Made by a program: the position numbers and the translations under genes
Part shown: positions 11,598 through 20,920 of the stretch, in pieces
How positions within the stretch are numbered: the stretch's first letter is position 1
Layout: every line of letters starts with the position of its first letter
Notes under the pieces: generated by a model
What the model saw: only the letters and a program-made list of their open reading frames with translations
What the model was told of the DNA's origin: nothing
Databases searched by the model: none
Assembly (NCBI GenBank): GCA_029959085.1
Contig: JARWIR010000010.1
Coordinates: 10,995,001-11,059,000, forward strand
DNA from: Nemophila menziesii
Taxonomy: Eukaryota > Streptophyta > Magnoliopsida > Boraginales > Hydrophyllaceae
DNA: 64,000 bases
Reading direction: 5' to 3'

Positions 11598-11744
11598 TAC
11601 TTATAAAACGAATCATAATTCTTATTAATTCGGAACAACACATAGTTGAGGTTAGATTATAAATATAATTAAAAAAGAAATTTAATTAATTGAATTAATT
11701 TTAAATATATTTTAGTACGTAATGCAATCAATGATAGCACTAAA

Positions 11745-11830
11745 TTTTTTTTGTCCTAAGCTTCCATTAACTTAGAAATTGAGCTGGATAAGTGCTTAGT
11801 ATCATCAGCTTCCATATCCTGTATCAAATC
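11745..11830 (-). other. Conserved coding-like island
   Basis: After an acceptor-like TTGATACAG the minus strand reads DMEADDTKHLSSSISKLMEA and then a stop. P2 has DMEYDDTKHLSTS and P3 is more decayed. It lies between the F-box gene and the island at 11365, in the same direction. Function unknown. Confidence 0.3.
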
Positions 11831-12489
11831 ACCAAAATGATCAAATATAATAATACAAATATGTGAGAGTTTCTTAAATAACACGAATACAGTTTTCCAT
11901 AATCAAACAACATAATTTCAAAGTTTGTAAACCAATTTAAGTCCAGGCAAGATAACTAGCTTATTATTTTTATCTTCTCCAATGCCCTTATCAATTGCAA
12001 ATTAGTCTACTTTGTTAAGATATATATATATATATATATATCAATTCCAAATAAAAGCTTGAAAATGTACAAGTACGGGTACCTTTTGGTTTTAGACTTT
12101 TCAATAATCTATTTCTAATGTATTGATCTTTTTATTCAACAACATCATATTAATTAAAAACATACACCAACTCCTTTGTAAGTCATTTTGCAACCATATC
12201 TTTTGCAAAAATAAAAGTAAAGTAAACTTATCAAACTATAAACTTATTTAAAAAAGTAGACTCTACAAAATAAAAGATTCTTCATCAATGATTTTTACAC
12301 TCAAGACCCCTACTTTTTATTGTAAACTAACTATACACTAATAATAAAAAAGATTGTTTTAAAGTCCACAAGTTTTAAATATGGAATAAAAGATACAAAA
12401 GATGTTTGATACACACGCGAAGCCGAACTAAATAAATAATTAGCTTAATAACAAAAAAGGAAATAATATTAAAATCATACTAGAACAAG

Positions 12490-13578
12490 AAATTTGTGAA
12501 ACACTTGTCTCTTCTACTCATCAAATTGTTCAGGATCAGCACTAGCAGGAAGTTAGCTTTCTACATACAATTTTGCTTCAAAACAAGCATCAAAATCATT
12601 AATCTATAATATTTTTTTAGAATGATCTTTTAATTATAAATAAAAAAAGTCGATCCAAACACAAATAAAATTTTACCATTCTTTAACAAAAAATGGAGCC
12701 TCGTGTATATTCTTGACCATATCAGTTACATACGAATATGTAGCAAACTTATTCCAAAGACAACCTTCATAATCCAAATATCCATATACCTTTTATGATA
12801 ATCACATAGTACACTTAACCTTCCTCCTAATACTTCTAAAAACAAATCAAACTTCCCCTCTACAAAATCAGGTTGCTCTAGTTCCATGTACTAATCATTT
12901 CCCATAACCTGTGAAACAACACTCATTTTATAAGTAGAACCAATTTATAGAAAGTCTCCCAATGTAGTTTTCCATTAAAAAATTTACTGGAACACAATTT
13001 TCAAACCCTTCAATACTTCTCTAAAAGATAGAATTCCTACTATAAACTTTTACTTCTGTTTCTTTGAACAACACATATATTGAAATTATACAAAATGCAT
13101 ACAACTTTGTAGTCATCATTACACAAATCATAACCAAATACATATATTATAAACAAATTCCCTTAACACCTAAAGATGGCAATTTATAAGATTTTCTTAG
13201 AGTTGGATTCCCCAAAAAAAATTATGATCAATGTTTATACAAGCTAACCCATTCAAAGACCCCAGCAGCTGGTCAAACCTGTTGGGATCCTTTATTGGGT
13301 AGTCAATATCATTTGCATACAGTAAAGTGTTGTTGTGTATTTAAGAGGAATGTGAACAATGCTTTAATATATATGTTAGATGACAAAAATGAGAAAATAA
13401 GGTGTTGATGAGTAATACTGGGATTGCTAAAGTAGTAAGAAAAATGAATTTTGGTGTATTTTGATGATGAGATGAGTTTGTACCATTGTTTTGAAATGAC
13501 TTTAAACTGGAAAATAGATTTAACAAGTAATCTTGATATGATTTAAATGATAAACTCATCAGGGAGATTGGCTTTCAT
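12490..13578 (-). pseudogene. F-box protein with FBA (F-box associated interaction) domain, broken
   Basis: Proteins of this family are substrate receptors of SCF ubiquitin ligases. The minus-strand ATG at 13578 begins MKANLPDEFII, a stop replaces codon 12, then IISRLLVKSIFQFKVISKQW and YKLISSSKYTKIHFSYYFSN complete the F-box. In shifting frames follow NRFDQLLGSLNGLACI, GNPTLRKSYKLP, FGYDLCNDDYKVVCILY, VEGKFDLFLEVLGGRLSVLC, NGKILFVFGSTFFIYN and FDACFEAKLYVES, the ordered signature blocks of FBA type 1 proteins. The about 1.1 kb length fits a single-exon gene of roughly 360 residues. At least two stops and three frameshifts make it a pseudogene. A paralogue's end lies at 63850-64000. Confidence 0.85.
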
Positions 13579-14329
13579 AAATGTTGCTTTTATTATTTGG
13601 TTGTGATTGTAAATGGATTTTTTTGTGGTCGGTTGTGTTGGAAATCCATAAGAGGCACACGAAAGAACTAGAATGAGAATTTAGTTTTGAAAAGTCTTCT
13701 GATTCATCCTTAAACCCTAAAAATGAAAGTAAATTATTTAATATATATATATATAGTTAAAGAATAATTAGATAAATATCTAAAAATATTATTTGGACTC
13801 AGAGAATTATTAGTTTCTGAGAAGAAAAAAAAGTAAAATGCAAAAGTATATTCTAATACAATTATTTATTTTATAAATTTCAGCCTACCACATTTAATAT
13901 TGGAGATTGTTTCTCACAACCTTTCTAAAGCTCATTGATAGAATCTATAAACATATCCCTATATTTTATAAATAATTAAAAATAAATTAAGTTATATTAA
14001 AATCATAAGAAATGACAATGGATTGGTAAAAAACTAATTATTTTAATCATGTGAATTTCTATCATGTTTTCTTTTATTTTTGAATTATTCTTTTCATATA
14101 GTCGTCTATATATACACTATTTCAACTAATTTAATTCCACTTGTATGGGAATACATATATAGATGACTAAGTTCCCCTTAATTGATCAACATTGAAACCT
14201 TTTAGGTTGAATTTATCTATATATTTCTTTTTCATTTTTTTACAGTTTCCAAAAAATTACCTTTTCTAAAGTAGCTAGAATATATCCATTTAAATATCAT
14301 ATCTTTATTTATAAATTATAGTTTCTATT
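13579..14329. other. AT-rich region upstream of the F-box pseudogene
   Basis: No coding sequence recognised. The first 100 bases, with TGTGATTGTAAATGG and TTGGAAATCCATAAGAGG, resemble 57740-57800 in Q2, so the P-Q junction of the ancestral unit probably lies near here. A short TA run is at 13741-13756. The rest is AT-rich sequence with no repeat I could define. Confidence 0.5.
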
Positions 14330-14860
14330 CACTACAGCAGGTCGGGTATTTACCGACGACAGCTGTCGTCGGTAAAATTCCCGTATTCGTCGGTAAACAG
14401 GTTTACCGACGACCACTCGTCGGTAACCTGTCGTCCCTAGAAGTTTGTCGGTAAAATCATGGTTGCCGACAACGGAATTGGCTTCTCGTCGATAACACAG
14501 AACAATTTACCGACGAAACCCATGTCGTCGGTAAACCTAATCTTACCGACAACGTACCTACATGTCGTCGGCAAATAACAAAATTTTACCGACACTTTAC
14601 AATATTTTACTTTGTCGGTAACTAAAGAATTTACCGACAACCCCGTCGTCGGTATCGTGATAATTAAATTGTTTATTTTTTGAATTTTAATAATTTACCG
14701 ACACTTTTGTTTTTATGAATGTCGTCGGTAAATCGAATTTTTGTTTTTTTTTAAATATTTAACGACGACATTCTTTACATGAATGTCGTCGTTGATTTTT
14801 TTTTTTTTTTTTTTTTATCTTTACCGACGACATTCATACAATGAATGTTGTCGGTATTTT
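14330..14860. repeat. Left terminal and subterminal repeats of the CACTA element
   Basis: More than a dozen direct and inverted copies of TTTACCGACGAC or close variants (for example near 14349, 14401, 14509, 14818 and their complements GTCGTCGGTAAA). Such motif arrays are the binding platform of TNPA in En/Spm elements; the role here is inferred from that family. Neighbouring inverted pairs could fold into short hairpins. Confidence 0.8.
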
Positions 14861-15125
14861 GTTTTTCCTATTTTTTAATTATTTTTTTGTTTTTTATTTT
14901 TTTTTTTTTTTTTTATTTTTTTTTTTTTTTAATTTAAATTGGTTTTTCGTTTTTTTTTTTAATTTAAATTGGTTTTTCGATTTTTTATAAATTAATATTT
15001 TGTGAAATCATGAATATAAATAGAAATCATGCATTATATTCATAAAAAGATAAATAAACCCGGGTAGTCAAACCCCGGGCAATAAAGTCAAACCCCGGGC
15101 AATAAAGTCAAACCCCGGGGTTAAA
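14861..15125. repeat. Poly-T rich tract and 22-bp CCCGGG tandem repeats
   Basis: A T-rich stretch contains a duplicated phrase (AATTTAAATTGGTTTTTCG at 14930 and 14960). At 15058-15119 three to four copies of AAAGTCAAACCCCGGGCAAT lie head to tail. They sit just downstream of the stop codon of the TNPA-like gene. Confidence 0.7.
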
Positions 15126-15200
15126 AGTCAAAATATTACATAAAAGTCATAAAATATAAACTTAAATAAAATAAAAGTCTTAAACACAATCAAATAAAAA

Positions 15201-16697
15201 TCAATCATCACTATCTTCATCTTCTTCTTCATCGGAGAGCGGATCGAGACCATTCTTTTCACAAGATTCATTGAGGCCGCTGAGCAACTTCGTGAAAAAA
15301 TCATCGGACCTAGAGGAGCTCGGTGGAGCATCTTCATCCGGCATATCCCTAGACTGCGCGGACCTCGTTCATCCCGTCGAATATCCGCTGTAACTTTCTC
15401 GCGTTCTTTTTCGCGATCTTCTCCGATACAGGCGGCTTCGGGTCCTTCTTCTTCTTGAAGCAAGGTCCGATTGAAGGGATTCAGTGTCTACTCTTAGGCG
15501 GTTTCATCACCTCCTGAACCGTCTCCTTCAGCGCTCCTATCTGCTCCTCCACTGGAACATCCTCAGCCGATTGTGTCCCTGTCTCGATAACCCGCTCCTT
15601 AAGCTTCTCGCGATAAACTCCCTGTAATAAAATTTAAAATAAATAATTAATAAAACTAACAAAGAAATAAATTTAAAGTTAAATAAAAACTTACACTAGC
15701 CTGCTCCCATCTATCATCGACCCATTTGCCCTTCGCCCCATTATAGCCCAAGTACTCGAAGTATCCGCCCATCTGTGGAAGTGGGACCTCCTCTTGGGTC
15801 TGCTCGTCTATATAGATCTTCAGCTTAGCCAATAAAAAAATATAATTATTAAAAAAATTAAATTAAATAACTAATAAAATTTATTTTTACTTTAACAAAT
15901 TATACCTCCATAATCTCGTGGCGGGTCTGGGTTTGGTTCCGAGAACCAGACTTGTTCGGCTTCTTCTGGTTCTGCCGATTCTTCTTATTAATCGCTGACT
16001 GGGCCTGTTACAATTCAACTTAAAAAAATAAATAAACAATAATTTAATAATTAAATAATTAAATTAAAATTTTACCTTCTTTTGCGGGTCATTCAACATC
16101 TTCAGGGTTAGCTCCCAATCCTCGGGAAGCACGTCAGGTGGACACTCACCCGATTCGGCATAATCGGCAGTCAAGTCATACTTCCACCGTCTGTAAGCAG
16201 CGGACTGAGACTGGGATAGCTTCCCGCTAATTAAGTTCCAGTCTTTGCGGGCCTCCACTCCTCGAGGTTGAAGAACTCCTCGAGTTTTTCGAGGATCACT
16301 TTCTTCCGGTTGGGTGGAACGGCACTCCACGAGGGGTAGTAGGGAGGGACCGATTCTCGAACCGCGAGACCCACCTCTTGGGCCACGTGTTTCCCATATT
16401 CTCCGACTGGGTTCCACGTGTCGTCAAGGATACAGAAGTCGACCGGGAGGGGCCCGCCTAGCTTCTCCTTAGCATCGTTGCGGTTTTGAGAGTGGAGACA
16501 TTTCGGGGTCTCCTCTTTCGCTTAACTGTTTAATAAAATTATATTAAATACATTACTAACTAATATTAATTGAATTTTATAAATTAATTTATATTACCGG
16601 GTGGCTGGTGACAGTCATTGAGGTTTGGGGGTTGATTCGGGTTCGGATCTTCTCCGTTCCCGTCACCCCGGTGGTAGTTAGGCATCACATCGGCCAT
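15201..16697 (-). pseudogene. TNPA-like protein (Transposase_24, Ptta/En/Spm family), five exons, frameshifted
   Basis: TNPA-type proteins bind the subterminal repeats and bring the transposon ends together. The minus-strand ATG at 16697 opens exon 1 (16697-16598, MADVMPNYHRGDGNGEDPNP). Exon 2 is 16525-16076, exon 3 16004-15906, exon 4 15833-15695 and exon 5 15621-15201. All four introns are 72-103 bp with GT and AG ends. Exon 2 carries AVPPNRKKVILEKLEEFFNL and SQSQSAAYRRWKYDLTADYA; exon 3 INKKNRQNQKKPNKSGSRNQ, the N-x-x-N-R...GSR signature of Transposase_24. The end is acidic (DPLSDEEEDEDSDD). A frameshift near 16245 and two more in exon 5 break it. Exons are clearly richer in GC than their surroundings. 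Confidence 0.8.
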
Positions 16698-16739
16698 CTA
16701 TAATTTAAATAAAATTAATAAATTAGATTTTTACTATAA

Positions 16740-17260
16740 ATTGCATTTTTAGACCTTTTTTAATTAAAAATTACAAAAACACCCATATAAATTTTAAAAA
16801 ATATTTATTTTTCATAGTTTTTAAAATGTATATTAGAAATTGCGTTTTAGTCCTCGTATTTTTAAAAATTACAAAAATACCCTAAAGTCCATAATTAATA
16901 TTTTTTAAAATTACATTTTATTCCCTAATTTGCATTTTAGTCCCTAAATGTCATTTTAGTCCCTAAATTGCATTTTAGTCCCTATAGTTTTCATATTTCC
17001 AAAAAATACACTAATTTCTTAAAAAATGTAAATTTTTTAAAATTGCATTTTATTCCCTAAATTGCATTTTAGTCCCTAAATGTCATTTTAGTCCCTAAAT
17101 TGCATTTTTAGTCCCTATAGTTTTAATATTTGCCTAAAATACCCTAATTTGTTAAAAAATGTAAATTTTTTAAAATTGCATTTTAGTCCCTAAATGTTAT
17201 TTTAGTCCCTAAATTGCATTTTAGTCCCTATAGTTTTCATAATTCCATAACATACACTAA
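16740..17260. repeat. Degenerate tandem repeats with GCATTTTAGTCCCTAAAT
   Basis: The phrase TTTTAGTCCCTAAAT or TTTTAGTCCCTATAG recurs about a dozen times. It is arranged in three larger blocks of roughly 120-135 bp (about 16919, 17038 and 17176), each ending in TATAGTTTT. It lies upstream of the TNPA-like gene, within the region where its promoter or leader would be. No function is evident. Confidence 0.7.
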
Positions 17261-17789
17261 ATACATCCAAAATCAACAAATTAACTAACACAATGTAACA
17301 AATATCAAGCAAAATTAACAAAAAATTAACAAAACCCTAATTTTTCTAAAAATTAACAAAAAAAACATGTTACATGGTATATTTAACAACAAAATACATA
17401 TTCAGAATCTACAATACATCTAGGATTCTCGGAATTAACAAGAAATTCAATACAATATCAAAAAAAAATCAATTCGAAAATTAAAAAAAAAATAGGATTT
17501 GTTTCAGATTTGTGGTACCTGTTACGTGAAGATGTTGTTGAATATATCCAGCATCCCATGCCAAGCAAGAGTAGAGGAAAAACAAAAACGAAAAAAAAGT
17601 TAGGATTGATTTAGAAAAAAGAAAAAAAATTGAAGAAACGATTAAGATTAGGCATGGAATCACTTACATTTGATGTTGTTTGCGTGTAGGGATGCCTCGG
17701 AATAGCTCCTTGTTGCTCGGAATCGAATTTCTGGAGAGTGTTTTGAAGTTTTGGTGTTTCAGAAATGAGCTCGGTAGGGTTTAATAGAA

Positions 17790-18120
17790 CAAATGTTTAC
17801 CGACGACACGCAAGTCGTCGGTAAACCTGGTATATTCGTCGTTAAAAAAGCCACGCGTCAAACAGTTGTACGCACGACTGTTGCGTGTCCTGTTTACCGA
17901 CGACTTCTTTTTCGCAAGTCGTCGTTAAACCATTGGGCGGGAAAAAAGAACCGCCCACTTTTGGCCAATTAAATTTGGAATGATGTGTACCGACGACTTG
18001 TGTATTAAATGTTGTCGGTAAACTTTTACCGACAACCTGCTTGAATTGAATGTTGTCGGTAAACTTTTACCGACGACGTTCATGTCAAGCAGGTTGTCGG
18101 TAAATCTTTAAGGTCGTCTG
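17790..18120. repeat. Internal cluster of CACTA subterminal motifs
   Basis: At least eight TTTACCGACGAC-type motifs in both orientations, such as at 17795, 17895, 17987, 18024 and 18067, lie more than 2.7 kb from either end of the element. They look like a terminal region but no CACTACAG tip is present. The cluster stands just upstream of the TNPA-like transcription unit, so it may be the old 5' end of one of two fused elements. Confidence 0.7.
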
Positions 18121-18220
18121 TATTTTTTTTTTTTTTTTTAGTTTAGTATTTTATTTTTTTCCTGATTTCTTTTCTTTTTTTATTCTGTTGGGATTAAGAT
18201 ATACACACACAAATTAATGT

Positions 18221-19568
18221 TTGAGGTGTTTCGTCAACAGTTATGGACAAATGTTAGTGTTCGAGGTGTTTAGTCAACTATTAGAGTCAAATGTGAGTGT
18301 TCGAGGTGTTTGGTCAACAGTTATGGTCAAATGTGAGTGTTCGAGGTGTTTGGTCAACTATTAGAGTCAAATGTTAGTGTTCGAGGTGTTTGGTCAACAG
18401 TTATGGTCAAATGTTAGTGTTCGAGGTGTTTAGTCAACTATTAGAGTCAAATGTTAGTGTTCGAGGTGTTTAGTCAACAGTTATGGTCAAATGTGAGTGT
18501 TCGAGGTGTTTAGTCAACTATTAGAGTCAAATGTTAGTGTTCGAGGTGTTTGGTCAACAGTTATGGTCAAATGTTAGTGTTCGAGGTGTTTGGTCAACTA
18601 TTAGAGTCAAATGTTAGTGTTCGAGGTGTTTAGTCAACAGTTATGGTCAAATGTGAGTGTTCGAGGTGTTTAGTCAACTATTAGAGTCAAATGTTAGTGT
18701 TTGAGGTGTTTGGTCAACAGTTATGGTCAAATGTTAGTGTTCGAGGTGTTTAGTCAACTATTAGAGTCAAATGTGAGTGATCGAGGTGTTTAGTCAACAG
18801 TTATGGTCAAATGTTAGTGTTCGAGGTGTTTAGTCAACTATTAGAGTCAAATGTTAGTGTTCGAGGTGTTTGGTCAACAGTTATGGTCAAATGTTAGTGT
18901 TCGAGGTGTTTGGTCAACAGTTTTGGTCAAATGTGAGTGTTCGAGGTGTTTAGTCAACTATTAGAGTCAAATGTTAGTGTTCGAGGTGTTTGGTCAACAG
19001 TTATGGTCAAATGTGAGTGTTCGAGGTGTTTGGTCAACAGTTATGGTCAAATGTGAGTGTTCGAGGTGTTTGGTCAACTATTAGAGTCAAATGTTAGTGT
19101 TCGAGGTGTTTGGTCAACAGTTATGGTCAAATGTGAGTGTTCGAGGTGTTTGGTCAACAGTTATGGTCAAATGTGAGTGTTCGAGGTGTTTGGTCAACTA
19201 TTAGAGTCAAATGTTAGTGTTCGAGGTGTTTGGTCAACAGTTATGGTCAAATGTTAGTGTTCGAGGTGTTTAGTCAACTATTAGAGTCAAATGTTAGTGT
19301 TCGAGGTGTTTGGTCAACAGTTATGGTCAAATGTTAGTGTTCGAGGTGTTTAGTCAACTATTAGAGTCAAATGTGAGTGTTCGAGGTGTTTAGTCAACAG
19401 TTATGGTCAAATGTGAGTGTTCGAGGTGTTTAGTCTATTAGAGTCAAATGTTAGTGTTCGAGGTGTTTGGTCAACAGTTATGGTCAAATGTTAGTGTTCG
19501 AGGTGTTTGGTCAATAGTTATGGTCAAATGTGAGTGTTCGAGGTGCTTAGTCAACATTCATGATCAAA
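18221..19568. repeat. Minisatellite of 40-bp monomers, 33 copies in two alternating types
   Basis: Monomers begin TCGAGGTGTT and come in type A (GTCAACAGTTATGGTCAAATG) and type B (GTCAACTATTAGAGTCAAATG). They alternate strictly as AB dimers from 18221 to about 18860, then show AAB triplets (18861-19220), then AB again. One monomer (19421-19456) is 4 bases short, which shifts the phase. Every monomer contains two GTCAA motifs, the complement of the W-box core TTGAC, followed by C or T. Edges are diverged units. The array sits in the position where most of TNPD should be. Confidence 0.95.
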
Positions 19569-19602
19569 ATATTCTAAGACTAATAAATAAATACAAAATA
19601 CC

Positions 19603-19842
19603 CTAATCTGTTTCATATCCACTAATATCTATAGGTTCATCATCGCTATTATGCTTCAACAAATTTGCGGACCAATAAGGTAAACGATAGAAAATACTCT
19701 TTTTCTTCCAATTCGTCTGGCGAGGACCTGTAGTCTTCGTCACCTTGCCTCCAAAATCCTTGTGTTTGCCGGGAAACACAATGGGAAGACCATCTAACTG
19801 TGTCTGAATACTAGCTGGACTATATTTTAGATAACTAGACAA
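19603..19842 (-). pseudogene. TNPD (Transposase_21) stub
   Basis: TNPD-type proteins are the catalytic transposases of CACTA elements. The minus strand encodes LDGLPIVFPGKHKDFGGKVT and NWKKKSIFYRLPYWSANLLK before a novel tail ISGYETD and a stop. The KKSIFYRLPYW motif is characteristic of this family, where it is normally followed by a conserved R-H-N-x-D-V-M-H block. Here the match stops right after the HN and the remaining several hundred residues, including the catalytic part, are gone. The loss joins this stub to the 40-bp minisatellite. Confidence 0.7.
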
Positions 19843-19844
19843 CT

Positions 19845-20410
19845 ACATTCATATGAAAATAAAATAAATAATTATTACAACCCAATTGATAAAATGAAAA
19901 AAAAAATTACAACACAATGAATATAAATAACACAAATTACAACCCAATGGTTTGAATATAAATACAAACCAATAAATAAATAAAATTACATCACAAATAA
20001 ATAAATAAAATTACATCACAAATAAATAAATAAAATTACAACACAATAAATATATAAATAAAATTACAACACAATAAATATATAAACAATTTCACATAAA
20101 TAAACACACAAATACAAAAATATATGAAACATAATATATAAAATAAATGAATGTATGCATGATTTATACACAATATATAACAAGACAATCAAAAAATATA
20201 CAAAATAATAACCTTTATATATCAACTAATACACAATTCAAAATTCATGCATAAAAAAAAATTAAAAAGTTTGAAATTTTAAGAAAATACCTTGAATTGG
20301 TGGAAGAAATTCGATATTGATTATGAAGTCTTAACCTTGATAATGTAATAATAAGCCTAAACCCATAATATTGCAAGAATTACACCAAATATGATCATAA
20401 AAAAAAAAAT
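19845..20410. repeat. AT-rich leader with 29-bp tandem repeats
   Basis: Five or so copies of AATAAATAAAATTACATCAC and close variants lie head to tail between about 19930 and 20090. The rest up to 20410 is AT-rich with no coding signal; by analogy with En/Spm it would be intron or leader of the minus-strand transcript. Confidence 0.6.
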
Positions 20411-20920
20411 TCAAGAATTTACCTAATCTTTGTAGATGAAATTGTGTGTTGATGATGCCCCACCTTGATTACAAGCTTGCAAATGTTTAGAGATGAATTG
20501 GAGAAGGTATTGCGAAAAATTTGAATGAGTTTGGTTGATGTTTTTGGAAGAAATTGGGAGAAAAAAATGGGGTTTTTGGGGTTTATGGAGATAAAAATAC
20601 AGGCTGTTCGCATATATGCACGTCAAATTTACCGACGACACGTAAAGTCGTCGGTAAAATAGACGTGTCGTCGTTAAAAACAAGAGTTTAACGACGACTT
20701 TGCAATCTGTCGGTAATTTACCGACGACAAACCCAAGCAAAAAAAAAAAAAAATTAATAACGACGACGTTTCGTCGTTTACCCGCGACAACAGTCGTCGG
20801 TAAATTACCGGCGAACTGCTTCTCGTGGGTAAGTTCACGTCGTCGGTAAATAACAAAAGTTTACCGACGACTGTACGTGTCGTCGGTAAGCTGTCGTGGG
20901 TAAATCCCCGATCTGTAGTA
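20411..20920. repeat. Right end of the CACTA element
   Basis: 20625-20905 contains a dense set of TTTACCGACGAC and GTCGTCGGTAAA motifs, mirroring the left end. The final bases GGGATTTACC...CTGTAGTA are the inverted terminal repeat. The 200 bases inside it (20411-20620, minus strand rich in CAAAAACC and CATCTC) look like a transcript leader. Confidence 0.75.

Larger units (their letters stand above)
8222..13600. repeat. P1: first copy of a long tandem unit (left part lost)
   Basis: Base-level alignment by eye links 8440-12400 to 59900-63750 and 9780-12300 to 53320-56230, all in the same orientation and with many small indels. Shared landmarks include the phrase around ATGTACGGCATAAAATG (8602), CATGGAAAGAACTAGATTTAA (10199-10219) and GCTAGATGTTGCATACTTA (10541). 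The unit contains the F-box pseudogene described separately. Apart from that gene and a few conserved islands I see no coding sequence over the AT-rich 8440-12480. Confidence 0.75.
14330..20920 (-). mobile_element. En/Spm (CACTA) DNA transposon, non-autonomous, 6.6 kb
   Basis: The left end is CACTACAGCAGGTCGGG and the right end, inverted, is TACTACAGATCGGGGATT, giving matching terminal inverted repeats with one changed base in the CACTA tip. Both ends are packed with TTTACCGACGAC motifs in both orientations, like the subterminal TNPA-binding repeats of En/Spm. It carries a TNPA-like gene on the minus strand and a stub of TNPD, but not the catalytic transposase, so it could move only with help. 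A clear 3-bp target duplication is not visible (ATT left, GAT right). It interrupts the host repeat between P1 and Q1. Confidence 0.85.

Noticed and set aside
12490..13578. Assignment of the F-box pseudogene to the self-incompatibility SLF subgroup
   Set aside because: The FBA blocks are general for the family, and no S-RNase or pollen-specific context is in the window.
18221..19568. CRISPR-like appearance of the regularly spaced 40-bp repeat
   Set aside because: The whole period is repeat; there are no unique spacers, and the context is a plant transposon.
19603..19842. Independent small gene of 79 residues
   Set aside because: The central KKSIFYRLPYW motif identifies it as a truncated TNPD.
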